Origin: an uncultured Clostridia bacterium
GTDB lineage: Bacteria > Bacillota > Peptococcia > Peptococcales > Peptococcaceae
Length of the DNA: 47,871 nt
Assembly: GCA_944391625.1 (NCBI GenBank)
Contig: CALXUG010000019.1
Span: forward strand, 1 to 47,871
Direction of reading: 5' to 3'
Position 1 is the stretch's first letter. Every line of letters begins with the position of its first letter. Shown here in pieces: positions 17,869 through 25,978 of this stretch. The translations under genes were made by a program, and so were the position numbers. Below the pieces are notes generated by a model. The model searched no databases. It was not told where the DNA came from and was given only the letters and a program-made list of their open reading frames with translations.

Positions 17869-18157
17869 CCGACCAGAAAGGCGTCGGGCACAAACATCTA
17901 CTTGTCAGTCTGCTTCACTTTGGACTGCGTCCAGTTCAGCAAGACAGACTGCGCATCTGTCCGCTTCAATGTCGACAACGGCAACAAAACATCTCCCTGG
18001 TTCGCGCATATAAGGCTGGCCTATCCTTTGCCAAAATTCCGAATTGGGATGGATTATCGCGTGAAATGTCTGAACCGAAGTGGACGCAGTCCAAACTGAG
18101 GCAGACATTTCAGCGATTGTCCAGCGCCACTGAGGGATGGGCAAAGATAGGACAAGC
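17869..18157. other. Dense stem-loop region, candidate structured RNA or repeat
   Basis: No gene is convincing. Several nested stems can be read: CCCGAC/GTCGGG (about 17869-17887); CAGTCTG/CAGACTG enclosing TGGAC-TGC-GTCCA (about 17906-17950); GAAATGTCTG/CAGACATTTC (18063-18072/18103-18112) enclosing TGGAC-GCA-GTCCA; and an outer stem CCTATC.TTTGCC/GGCAAAGATAGG (about 18021-18032/18138-18150). The two inner modules look alike and are oppositely oriented. On the minus strand the region lies between the lipoprotein gene and the terminator at 17603-17645. Confidence 0.55.
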
Positions 18158-18311
18158 CGACCGCACACTCCTTGAACGAGCCTACAAATAAAAGCCATTT
18201 GTTTTCGTCTGTGACAGAAAGAGAGGGTCTGGCTTGTTGAGAACAGCCCAACCCCTTACACAAACTGGAATTTTCTGTTCTCTACGAAATCAGAATTGTT
18301 CCCCGTTAGAT

Positions 18312-18929
18312 TTATCTGATTCTTTCAGCATCCAATTCTGATACGGATTTTTGGCTGAAACGGACAGTAATCGCATATACATACTCATATTCTTCTAAAG
18401 TGTTTGGCTCAAAAAACTGTTCTATCGGTTGATTTCTAATCCCATTTTTGGTAGTCATTATTTGCAGAACTACAGGAATCTCTTCATCAAAACTTATTTT
18501 TGTTCGATTATTTAACTTCGTTGTGCCAATCGTTATCTTAGAAAAGTCTTCATCTATTGTTGGTATATAAGAAGTTGCACCATTTTCGTTATCAGATTGA
18601 ATAGCAACTCTTACTCCTTCAGCAATTTTGTCATATCCCAAAGCAATCCGCCCTGTTGTATCTTCAAATGCTTGTCCACCGCCGGAAATCATATCCCATT
18701 CCCCGTCAATCAATATATATGTATTCACTTCCATTGTCTGTACACCATCTTCTAAAGTGAAATCATATATAATATGGTCTGTATCCAAACCAAGAAGTTT
18801 TCCTATATTTTCTTCTTCTTTTGATAATTGTGCAGGTTCGATATACATTTTATTGTCATTTGTTTTTCCACAACCAACCACTCCTAACAGGCAAGTTAGT
18901 ACCAAAATAATTGCTATTATTTTTTTCAT
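18312..18929 (-). CDS. Lipoprotein of unknown function
   Basis: A 205-residue protein with a lipoprotein signal peptide: MKKIIAIILVLTCLLG then lipobox VVGC, so Cys20 would be lipidated and the protein anchored outside the membrane. The remainder is hydrophilic and beta-rich with no recognised domain. TTGGAGGTGTGAT precedes ATG. A TATAAT box lies about 45 bp upstream. The gene is flanked on both sides by structured non-coding segments and shows no functional link to neighbours. Confidence 0.85.
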   Translation of the reverse strand: MKKIIAIILVLTCLLGVVGCGKTNDNKMYIEPAQLSKEEENIGKLLGLDTDHIIYDFTLEDGVQTMEVNTYILIDGEWDMISGGGQAFEDTTGRIALGYDKIAEGVRVAIQSDNENGATSYIPTIDEDFSKITIGTTKLNNRTKISFDEEIPVVLQIMTTKNGIRNQPIEQFFEPNTLEEYEYVYAITVRFSQKSVSELDAERIR

Positions 18930-19043
18930 ATCACACCTCCAAATTCTAATTTGTTAATTTGTCTGCTTAAATTATAGCATCCATATATAAATTTTTCTAT
19001 CCTAACTTTTCGTTTGCATAAAGTAGCAGAGCCAGTCGTCCTA

Positions 19044-19146
19044 GTCAACGGTCAAGATGAACGAGCTTTGCCCACCGTTGACAAGTGCGTCTGTCCCTGC
19101 TTATATGGCAGACAAGAGGGCGAAAGCAACAAGCACTTTCGCCCTC
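19044..19146. other. Three consecutive hairpins in non-coding DNA
   Basis: GTCAACGGT/ACCGTTGAC (19044-19052/19074-19082), GTCTGTCC/GGCAGAC (19089-19096/19107-19113) and GAGGGCGAAAG/CTTTCGCCCTC (19116-19126/19136-19146). The last stem is a perfect 11 bp but has no T-run on either strand, so it is not an ordinary terminator. Confidence 0.55.
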
Positions 19147-19229
19147 ACATAGTATGGTATTCCTTTATATCAGTTCATATTGTTTTATATTCCCTTATTA
19201 AGTTAAAACGGCAAAAAACATCAAAATGC

Positions 19230-20366
19230 TTATTTTTTATAAATCTCCTGCTGGAATACTTTTTTTAACGATGCCTGTAATGGATAGCCCAAATCGGCAA
19301 AGGTGTTGTCCAAGGCATCCAGCATCAATGTCACATCGGAGATATTGGCATTTTCGCCCATGTGGCCCAGACGAATCACTTTACCTGCCAGAATATCAAA
19401 ACAACCGGCAATCATCACACCATATTTTTCATCCATCAGCTTTAACAGCTGTGCCGAATCCACACCCTCCGGCACCTCTACCACTGTAACGGTAGCGCAG
19501 TAGCCATCGGATAAATATAACTGCAAACCGGCAGCTGCAACAGCCGTTCTGACAGCATGGGCAATCACCGCATGACGCTGATAAATGTCTTGATCTGCCT
19601 TTACATTTTCTAAGGCTGTCCGCAAACCATAAATGTCGCTAATCGGCATGGTATACGGGAACCATTTATTTTTATAGTAATCCCGGAAGTTTAAGATATT
19701 GGCATAAAAGGAAGCAATCGGCGTTTTCCGCTGTTCCATAGCCCGCAGTGCTTCATCGCTGACACAAAGCAATGTCAACCCAACCGGCGCAGACAATGCC
19801 TTCTGCGACCCGCCGCAGATAATATCGGCCTGGCAGGCATCGGCATCAATCTCTACCCCAAACATGCTGGACACCGCATCTACTACAGAAAGAATCCCAT
19901 ACCGTTTTAACAACGGGCAGATTTCTTCAATTTTGTTTTTTACGCCTGTAGGCGTATCGCAATGCACCACGGCTGCATATTTAAAATCATGGTTCTGTTC
20001 TAACCAAGCAGCCAAAGCAGCTACATCAAAATCACGATGATAGTCGGCGCTGTATATCACCGGCTCTCCGCCATAAATTTTTACAAAATCGGCAAAGCCC
20101 TTGCCAAAGATACCATTATCCAGCACCAAAACTCTGTCGCCCGGCTCGGTCAGAGAAGCGCAGGCTGCCTCTAATCCCAATATGCCTTCTCCGCTCATAA
20201 TATAACAGGTGTTTTTGGTATGCAGCAGCTCGCTGAGCATCTGGCAAGTATCTTTATAATATTCATAAAAATCCGGATCCAAATCTGGATTGGTTGTCAC
20301 CATACTTCTGGCCATTCTTACATTTTCACGAACCTGAGTCGGTCCCGGTGTCATAATCTTTTTCAT
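19230..20366 (-). CDS. Class V aminotransferase (alanine-glyoxylate/pyridoxamine-pyruvate type)
   Basis: The 378-residue PLP enzyme begins MKKIMTPGPTQV, the typical start of serine/alanine-glyoxylate aminotransferases. The PLP lysine is in GGSQKALSAPVG near residue 200 and the preceding aspartate in SVVDAVSS. I chose ATG at 20366, which overlaps the stop of the ECF gene (ATGA) and has GGGAGG upstream. The coupled ECF S component and divergent MocR/PdxR-like regulator point to vitamin B6. Pyridoxamine-pyruvate aminotransferase belongs to the same subfamily, so it may convert pyridoxamine to pyridoxal. That is inference; alanine-glyoxylate or serine-pyruvate transamination is equally possible. 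Confidence 0.85.
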   Translation of the reverse strand: MKKIMTPGPTQVRENVRMARSMVTTNPDLDPDFYEYYKDTCQMLSELLHTKNTCYIMSGEGILGLEAACASLTEPGDRVLVLDNGIFGKGFADFVKIYGGEPVIYSADYHRDFDVAALAAWLEQNHDFKYAAVVHCDTPTGVKNKIEEICPLLKRYGILSVVDAVSSMFGVEIDADACQADIICGGSQKALSAPVGLTLLCVSDEALRAMEQRKTPIASFYANILNFRDYYKNKWFPYTMPISDIYGLRTALENVKADQDIYQRHAVIAHAVRTAVAAAGLQLYLSDGYCATVTVVEVPEGVDSAQLLKLMDEKYGVMIAGCFDILAGKVIRLGHMGENANISDVTLMLDALDNTFADLGYPLQASLKKVFQQEIYKK

Positions 20367-20890
20367 CTTACAAATCCAACCTCCCGTTTTAATGCCTTTT
20401 TCAATACGCCTATCACAGGCAGTACAATCACTGTAGCCACGCCAATCTGCAATAAGTTGCCGGGCACAGATAAAATCGGCTGCATCCAGTTGCCATAAAT
20501 CAATGCTTCTGCAATATAATAGCCTATGATCTTGATGGAACATGCTGCCAAAATAGCCAGCACATACCCCGTCATATCATCCTTATGCTCGGCAATCCAG
20601 CCCACGATATAACCCATCAGGCCCACAATGACAAAGGTAGCCGGCGCCCATGGCGTCCAACCGCCCATCAAATCAAACAGTCCCATGCCAAAGGCACCCG
20701 CCAGCGCACCTATTTTCTTGCCAAAAAGAATGGCTATCAAAAACAATGGCACGTTGCCTAAATGAATCAAACCGCCTTGTCCAATGGGTAACCGAATGTT
20801 AATAAAACACGTCGCTACAAAAACCAAGGCAATGGATAATCCTGTAATCACCAGTTCTTTTGTTGTATTCTGTCTTGCTGCATTCTGCAT
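20363..20890 (-). CDS. ECF transporter S component, possibly for a B6 vitamer
   Basis: The 175-residue protein has about six hydrophobic helices and the general layout of ECF-family substrate-binding S components: an N-terminal RxxT-like cytoplasmic segment, then helix 1 (ELVITGLSIALVFVATCFI) and PIGQGGLIHLGN. It would pair with the shared EcfAAT module, not in this window. I chose ATG at 20890 over 20944 because AAGGT lies just upstream. It is translationally coupled to the aminotransferase. Substrate assignment (pyridoxine-like, PdxU type) rests on the neighbours and is inference. Confidence 0.8.
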   Translation of the reverse strand: MQNAARQNTTKELVITGLSIALVFVATCFINIRLPIGQGGLIHLGNVPLFLIAILFGKKIGALAGAFGMGLFDLMGGWTPWAPATFVIVGLMGYIVGWIAEHKDDMTGYVLAILAACSIKIIGYYIAEALIYGNWMQPILSVPGNLLQIGVATVIVLPVIGVLKKALKREVGFVR

Positions 20891-20893
20891 AGT

Positions 20894-21010
20894 CTGATAC
20901 CTTCTTTTTGTTTTATTTTTTATTTCTTGACTGACCCAGTGCATATGATTATAATAATGGTATTCTGGACTTATTAAAAGTATCAGTTTTGAAAAAAATT
21001 ATGGTATCAG
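20894..21010. promoter_or_regulatory. Divergent control region with GGTATCAG-type repeats
   Basis: Between the ECF gene and the MocR-type gene, GTATCAG occurs as CTGATACC (20894-20901), AGTATCAG (20979-20986) and GGTATCAG (21003-21010), with a partial copy GGTATTCTG near 20959. A TATAAT box for the ECF side lies at 20952-20947. Directly repeated sites are usual for MocR/PdxR regulators, so these are probable operators for the adjacent regulator. Confidence 0.6.
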
Positions 21011-21022
21011 TAGGTGATGATC

Positions 21023-22411
21023 ATGCTCCATCTCACGTTGACCGAAAACAGGGAACCGCTCTATGTACAGATTTACACACAAATTAAACAGCAGATCCGC
21101 ACAGGACAACTGCACGAAAACTTTCAGCTGCCGTCTAAGCGACAGCTGGCCGGCCAGCTGGGCATCAGTGTTAATACGGTAAATGCCGCTTACAGTCAGC
21201 TGGTTTCGGAAGGCTTTTTACAAGCATTGCCCCAGCGCGGCTTCTTTGTCTGCCATTTAGATGAACTGATTTTAAATGAAATCACAGAAGAAAAACAACT
21301 GCCGCCACAAAAGGCTGAGCCCATTCTGATTGATTTCTCCATCAATGACGTGGCCCGCGACAAATTTCCATTTCAAACCTGGCGCAAAACCATGAACAAA
21401 TGCTTTAATGAATATGACCCCGACCTGCTGACCAGCACACCGCCGCAAGGAGACTACCGACTGCGGCAGGCCATTGCCAATTATCTTTATCAGGCCCGCA
21501 GTGTAAACTGTACAGCAGAGCAGGTGATCATCGGCGCCGGTAACGACAATCTGCTGCAAATGCTCAGTTATATTCTGGATAACAACTGCACCATCGGTAT
21601 GGAGAATCCGGTATACCACAAAGCGCTGCATTTTTTTAAACGTATGGGACATCCGGTGTGTTCTTTTCCGCTGGATCAATACGGCATGCAGGTAGAACCT
21701 TTGGAGCCTTATGATAATATTGCTGTTTACGTAACACCGTCGCATCAGTTTCCGCTGGGCATTACCATGCCTGTCAACCGCAGGATTCAGCTGTTAAACT
21801 GGACCCAGGAGGGCAAACAGCGCTATATCATTGAGGACGATTACGACAGTGAATTTCGCTACAACTCCCGCCCTATTCCGGCGCTGCAAAGTCTGGACCA
21901 GAATGGAAAGGTTATTTATCTGGGCACGTTCTCCAAGTCTATTGCGCCGTCGCTGCGCATTAGTTATATGGTACTGCCCCGTCCGCTGCTCAATGTTTAC
22001 TTAAATCAGTACCTGTCCTTTCAATCTGCGGTTTCCCGCTTTGAACAGGCTGTGCTGCACGAATTTATTTTATCCGGCCATTTTGAAACCCATTTGAATA
22101 AAATGCGCAAATTGTATCGCACCCGTTGTCAGGATTTAACGCAGGCTTTGTCTGTATTTGGACAGCAGCTGCAAATATCCGGCGAAGGCGCCGGACTCTA
22201 TCTGGTGGTGCAGCTAAAAAACGGACTGACCGAAGCCCAAATGTGTCAGCGAGCCTTAGCCAAAGGGGTAAAAGTATATCCCATCTCGCCTTATTTTTCC
22301 GGCGCAGTACCCCAAGAACACCAAAGTAAAGTATTGTTGGGGTTTGGCGCATTGGATACCCGGCAGCTGCAGCAGGGTGTGGCGCTATTGCAACAAGCCT
22401 GGTTGGAGTGA
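21023..22411 (+). CDS. MocR/PdxR-type transcriptional regulator
   Basis: The 462-residue protein joins an N-terminal GntR winged helix (residues about 10-75: EPLYVQIYTQIKQQIRTG, LPSKRQLAGQLGISVNTV) to a fold-type-I aminotransferase-like domain. The PLP lysine is in LGTFSKSIAPSLR near residue 300 and the PLP aspartate in YIIEDDYDSEF near 275. MocR proteins sense PLP or amino acids through this domain. I chose ATG at 21023 because AGGTGATG precedes it. It is transcribed divergently from the ECF/aminotransferase pair, whose control it probably exerts. Confidence 0.92.
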   Translation: MLHLTLTENREPLYVQIYTQIKQQIRTGQLHENFQLPSKRQLAGQLGISVNTVNAAYSQLVSEGFLQALPQRGFFVCHLDELILNEITEEKQLPPQKAEPILIDFSINDVARDKFPFQTWRKTMNKCFNEYDPDLLTSTPPQGDYRLRQAIANYLYQARSVNCTAEQVIIGAGNDNLLQMLSYILDNNCTIGMENPVYHKALHFFKRMGHPVCSFPLDQYGMQVEPLEPYDNIAVYVTPSHQFPLGITMPVNRRIQLLNWTQEGKQRYIIEDDYDSEFRYNSRPIPALQSLDQNGKVIYLGTFSKSIAPSLRISYMVLPRPLLNVYLNQYLSFQSAVSRFEQAVLHEFILSGHFETHLNKMRKLYRTRCQDLTQALSVFGQQLQISGEGAGLYLVVQLKNGLTEAQMCQRALAKGVKVYPISPYFSGAVPQEHQSKVLLGFGALDTRQLQQGVALLQQAWLE

Positions 22412-22433
22412 GCAACTCCGGCCGGGTATTTTT
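22398..22433 (+). terminator. Terminator overlapping the end of the MocR-type gene
   Basis: CCTGGTTGGAGT pairs with ACTCCGGCCGGG (loop GAGCA, three G-T pairs), followed by TATTTTT. The stop codon lies in the loop. Confidence 0.7.
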
Positions 22434-22564
22434 ACGATTTTTATGAAAGCCCCACCCTCCCCACAATAAGCACAACCACCACAATCATTCTCCCCTTGCT
22501 GTATGCAGTTTACGCCATAGCTTCTCCTGCCGCCATACGCATTTCTGCAAAAATGTAAAAAATA

Positions 22565-22606
22565 TTTGACATTTTTCTATTCCCCTTCTATAATAAAAGT
22601 GTCAAA
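22565..22606 (+). promoter_or_regulatory. Consensus promoter with flanking operator half-sites
   Basis: TTGACA (22566-22571), 17 bp, TATAAT (22589-22594) is a perfect sigma-A promoter. TTTGACATTTTT (22565-22576) and AAAAGTGTCAAA (22595-22606) form an 11/12 inverted repeat covering the -35 box and the start region. The XRE regulator encoded downstream is the likely autorepressor. Confidence 0.85.
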
Positions 22607-22652
22607 AACTTTTTACATTTTTCAAAACTTTTTTCTGGAAAGGAGCTTTTTT

Positions 22653-22946
22653 ATGACAGATTCTATCATCATTGCAGCATTTCTTTTCTTTGTGGTATTC
22701 CTGATTGTTTTGGATATCGCTATGATCGTTTCACTGATTGTACCGGGAGATGAACGAAAACAGATGGTTGTGTGGAAGGCCAGCACTTACACATTAATTG
22801 GCACTGTCGGCAGCCTGGCAATCAGCATTGCCGAAAAAATGATTTCGCAGCAGGCACTGCTGATCAATCCATTTACCCAGTTGGGGGCCACTGCCCTCAT
22901 CTACTTTGTATTTCTGTTATACTACAAAAGACGGTACAGTGGCTGA
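22653..22946 (+). CDS. Small membrane protein partnered with an XRE regulator
   Basis: The 97-residue protein has about three transmembrane helices: residues 3-27, a middle one near 45-60, and a C-terminal one ending YYKRRYSG. GAAAGGAGC lies 7 nt before the ATG. The gene is 2 nt from the XRE gene and shares its promoter. Such membrane-protein/short-XRE pairs are common in Firmicutes, where the membrane protein may modulate the regulator. No specific family is claimed. Confidence 0.8.
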   Translation: MTDSIIIAAFLFFVVFLIVLDIAMIVSLIVPGDERKQMVVWKASTYTLIGTVGSLAISIAEKMISQQALLINPFTQLGATALIYFVFLLYYKRRYSG

Positions 22947-22948
22947 TC

Positions 22949-23143
22949 ATGAAAAATATCATCAGAGTAAAACGGAAAGAATGCGGGCTGTCGCAGGAAG
23001 ATCTGGCAAAAAAATGCGGCGTTTCCCGACAAACCATTAATGCCATCGAAAATGATAAATATGATCCCACCCTGGCCCTGGCTTTTCGGCTGGCGCAGGA
23101 ATTAGCTGTTACTGTAGATGAATTGTTCCGGCCCACACCATAA
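22949..23143 (+). CDS. Short XRE-family (YgzD-like) transcriptional regulator
   Basis: The 64-residue protein is almost only a helix-turn-helix: RVKRKECGLSQEDLAKKCGVSRQTINAIENDKYDPTL, then a short tail with DELFRP. This matches the single-domain Cro/CI-like regulators. It starts 2 nt after the membrane-protein stop codon, so translation is coupled. The inverted repeat at the operon promoter is the probable binding site. Confidence 0.92.
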   Translation: MKNIIRVKRKECGLSQEDLAKKCGVSRQTINAIENDKYDPTLALAFRLAQELAVTVDELFRPTP

Positions 23144-23178
23144 ATAATCCCTTACTATCCAAACACAAAATAACAAAA

Positions 23179-23226
23179 GGTCAGCTGACAGCATCTTTTC
23201 TCGATGTTATCAGCTGACCGTTTTAT
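23179..23226. terminator. Bidirectional terminator
   Basis: GGTCAGCTGACAGCATC pairs with GATGTTATCAGCTGACC with one or two mismatches, followed by TTTTATT on the plus strand and preceded by an A-run that gives CTTTTGTTATTTTG on the minus strand. It separates the convergent XRE and HD genes. Confidence 0.85.
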
Positions 23227-23262
23227 TGAATAGAATACCCTGCCCCATAACGGCCAACATAC

Positions 23263-23853
23263 CTATTCATTTTTAATCCGTCCTTTTTCTACATTAGGCA
23301 GAATAAAATTCTGCAAGGCATACTCCCACAAATCAGGAGCGTTTTGTCCGGTGAATTGATTGCGGCTTAAAATCTGACTTAATTGCACCCGATGCTCCTG
23401 CCAGGCTCTGCCATCGGTAGCCGCATTCAGCATAATAGGCTGTATTTTATCCATTACTTTGGCAAAGCGAGCCTCTGTCGTTTGGCCCTGCTCAAACTCC
23501 TGCCACAGTTGCAGCATACGCTGCGCCTGTTCCTCCGGCAGCAGACCAAAAATGCGCCGGGCAGCCTTCTGTTCCCGCTCTGCCTGGGTGGCAACGGCGG
23601 CATCATCATAGGCATAGGTATCCCCTGCGTCAATTTCGACAATATCATGAATCAACAGCATGGTAACCGTTTTCAACACATCAACCTGCTCCTGGGCATA
23701 CTCGCTGAGCAAAATGGTCATCAGCGCCGCATGCCAGGCATGTTCTGCGTCATTCTCTTTGCGCAGCCCACCGGATAAATAGGTTTGCCGTTCAATGTTT
23801 TTTTCTTTATCAATCTCCAATATAAATTCAAACTGCTGCTCCAACCGTTCCAT
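23263..23853 (-). CDS. HD-domain hydrolase (YfbR-like)
   Basis: The 196-residue protein has the HD metal-binding pattern: H in AEHAWHA near residue 40, HD in LLIHDIVEIDAGD near 70, and a later D in VMDKIQP. This layout resembles the YfbR/HD_3 family of 5'-deoxynucleotidases. I chose the second ATG (23853), 9 nt after AAGGAG; the ATG at 23859 would leave only 3 nt. It follows the radical SAM gene by 25 bp on the same strand. Substrate is unknown. Confidence 0.85.
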   Translation of the reverse strand: MERLEQQFEFILEIDKEKNIERQTYLSGGLRKENDAEHAWHAALMTILLSEYAQEQVDVLKTVTMLLIHDIVEIDAGDTYAYDDAAVATQAEREQKAARRIFGLLPEEQAQRMLQLWQEFEQGQTTEARFAKVMDKIQPIMLNAATDGRAWQEHRVQLSQILSRNQFTGQNAPDLWEYALQNFILPNVEKGRIKNE

Positions 23854-23878
23854 TGCCATCTACTCCTTATTTTTTTAG

Positions 23879-25222
23879 TTACAGCCGATACGACAACCAC
23901 TCCGCCAACCGCCCAATGCGTTCATAGCCAATCCACTGACACAATCCATCTGTCACTTTACCAAACTTACGATATAACAAATTGAATAACAGATATGGTA
24001 TCCGCTGCTCCGGCGTATCCGGCATGCGCTTGAAGATATTTTTCAGGCTGTAAATATCTTTATAAATTTGAATATAACCATCATAAAGCTGCTGTGCTGT
24101 CATATTTGCAGGTTCAAATACCACATGGGCCGTATTATACAGGGAATAATCAAAGGTGGTAATCCGTCCTTGCTGCACCAATTGGTCATACACCTGTGTA
24201 CCCGGATAGGGCGTTAAGATGTGAGAAGTCACCGTTTCAATTTTATGGGCTACAATCCAATCTAATGTGCGGGCAAAGGTAGTTTCGTCATCGCCGTCCA
24301 AACCAAACACAAAGCTGGCATGAATCATAATGCCCCGCTTATGAAGCTGCTCCACCAAATCATCAAACTGATTCACCTGATTCTGCACCTTATGCACATC
24401 AGACACCGATGCTGCGTTGATACTTTCAAACCCGATAAATAAACTCTGACAGCCTGACTCCCTCATGGCATCCAGCAATTCCGGCATTTGGGCAATATTG
24501 GCTGAAACTGCCGCATTCCATTTGATATGCAGCGGCTTCAGCGCTTGCACAAACTCCATGGTCCACGCCGGATTACCGATAAAGTTATCATCAATAAACA
24601 TAATGTGCTTTTTATTGATACGCTGAATTTCCTCCAGCACATCATCAATATTTCGATTGACGTACACATTCCGATAGGCAGCGCAGCTATTGTAGCAAAA
24701 ATCACATCGAAAAGGACAGCCGCGGCTGGTGCTGACAATATTGCTGTACAAATATTTGCGTTTGTCGATCAGGTGATATGCCGGCGATACAATATCCTGC
24801 GGCTGCACACCATCCTGACAGGAATACACTTTTTTCAGCTGTCCTTGCTGAAAATCTTGCACAATAGCAGGCCATGTTTTTTCTGCAATGCCAACACAGG
24901 TCACATCAAAATATTGCTGCGCCTGTTCGGGAAAAGCGGTAATATGGATACCACCGGCTACTACAGGAATCCCTCTGGCCTGAAACCGCCGGGCAATGGC
25001 AATGGCACGATTCATTCCATCTACAGTTACCGTAATCCCCACCAAATCTGCAGGCCCGTCATAATCAATTTCTTCTACATTTTCATTTTCCAGAACAATG
25101 GTATGCTCCTGTTCTAAAAGTGTCGCAATGGTCAGCAACCCCAACGATGGCGCCATACGGATTTTCAGCCCGGTATCCATAGGACGCATCTGCATTTTTG
25201 GTTGTATCAACTTTATAATCAT
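23879..25222 (-). CDS. B12-binding-type radical SAM protein
   Basis: The 447-residue protein has an N-terminal Rossmann-like cobalamin-binding-type domain (residues about 1-130), then a radical SAM core with RGCPFRCDFCYN near residue 165, supplying the three cysteines of the [4Fe-4S] cluster. No DxHxxG cobalamin-ligand motif is obvious, so B12 may be bound base-off or not at all. The family includes methylases, cyclases and hopanoid enzymes; no specific substrate is visible. I chose ATG at 25222, preceded by GGGGGTGG. It is close upstream of the HD gene and may share a transcript. Confidence 0.85.
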   Translation of the reverse strand: MIIKLIQPKMQMRPMDTGLKIRMAPSLGLLTIATLLEQEHTIVLENENVEEIDYDGPADLVGITVTVDGMNRAIAIARRFQARGIPVVAGGIHITAFPEQAQQYFDVTCVGIAEKTWPAIVQDFQQGQLKKVYSCQDGVQPQDIVSPAYHLIDKRKYLYSNIVSTSRGCPFRCDFCYNSCAAYRNVYVNRNIDDVLEEIQRINKKHIMFIDDNFIGNPAWTMEFVQALKPLHIKWNAAVSANIAQMPELLDAMRESGCQSLFIGFESINAASVSDVHKVQNQVNQFDDLVEQLHKRGIMIHASFVFGLDGDDETTFARTLDWIVAHKIETVTSHILTPYPGTQVYDQLVQQGRITTFDYSLYNTAHVVFEPANMTAQQLYDGYIQIYKDIYSLKNIFKRMPDTPEQRIPYLLFNLLYRKFGKVTDGLCQWIGYERIGRLAEWLSYRL

Positions 25223-25396
25223 GCTGCCACCCCCTGGCGTCATTATAGCACAACTTTCATTTTCCGACTATAAAATTTACCAAACAAACTTCTGACCAAA
25301 CAGAACGGCGCTAACTACCAATAAAAAACAAACACTCACCGATGATTTCTAAAAAATGATTATAGCAAACCATATTGCACAGACCAGCAATTTCTA

Positions 25397-25425
25397 TTGA
25401 CATTTTCCCAGCAAAACAGTATGCT
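25397..25425 (+). promoter_or_regulatory. Promoter of the MOSC gene
   Basis: TTGACA (25397-25402), 17 bp, TATGCT (25420-25425), about 60 bp before the MOSC start codon. Confidence 0.65.
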
Positions 25426-25487
25426 TAATGCACAAATTATAGTATTGTACTATGAATAGAAATAGCTATAACGAAAGGAGCATGTTT

Positions 25488-25925
25488 ATGGCAAAAATCA
25501 TTGCAACCTGTATCAGTGAGGCCAAAGGTCTGCAAAAGCATCCGGTGGAACAGGTGGAACTGCAAGCTGATTGGGGAATCGTGGGCGATGCCCACGCCGG
25601 TGACTGGCATCGGCAGGTATCATTACTGGGGCAGGAAAGCGTGGACAAACTGCAAAATACCATCGCCATGCAATTAAAACCGGGAGACTTTGCGGAAAAT
25701 ATCCTGGTGGAAGGAATCGTTCTGTATGAACTGCCAGTTGGCACACAGCTGCGTATCGGCACTGCGCTGGGCCAGGTAACACAAATCGGCAAAGAATGCC
25801 ACGCCCACTGCGCTATCCGCCAGGCTGCCGGTGATTGTGTAATGCCTCGAGAAGGTATCTTTGTTAAAATTCTGGAATCAGGCACAGCCAAACCGGGCGA
25901 TGCCGTAACCATTGTGCAGCCCTGA
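25488..25925 (+). CDS. MOSC domain protein
   Basis: The 145-residue protein is a stand-alone MOSC domain, named after the C-terminal domain of molybdenum cofactor sulfurase. Typical elements are GIVGDAHAG near residue 30, LKPGDFAENILVEG near 65, GKECHAHC near 100, and the conserved cysteine in AAGDCVMPREGIF. MOSC proteins bind sulfur or metal-sulfur groups; single-domain members often occur with molybdenum cofactor genes, none of which is present here. ATG at 25488 is 7 nt from AAAGGAGC; the ATG at 25482 is too close. Confidence 0.92.
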   Translation: MAKIIATCISEAKGLQKHPVEQVELQADWGIVGDAHAGDWHRQVSLLGQESVDKLQNTIAMQLKPGDFAENILVEGIVLYELPVGTQLRIGTALGQVTQIGKECHAHCAIRQAAGDCVMPREGIFVKILESGTAKPGDAVTIVQP

Positions 25926-25978
25926 CCGCACCCTTTTTTCGCCGCAGTCATATACTGCAAACAAAGGATGTGAGACCG

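Noticed and set aside
17819-18263. Several overlapping open frames of 60-113 codons on both strands
   Set aside because: The DNA is dominated by inverted repeats, no frame has a ribosome binding site or plausible protein composition; structured non-coding DNA explains the region better.
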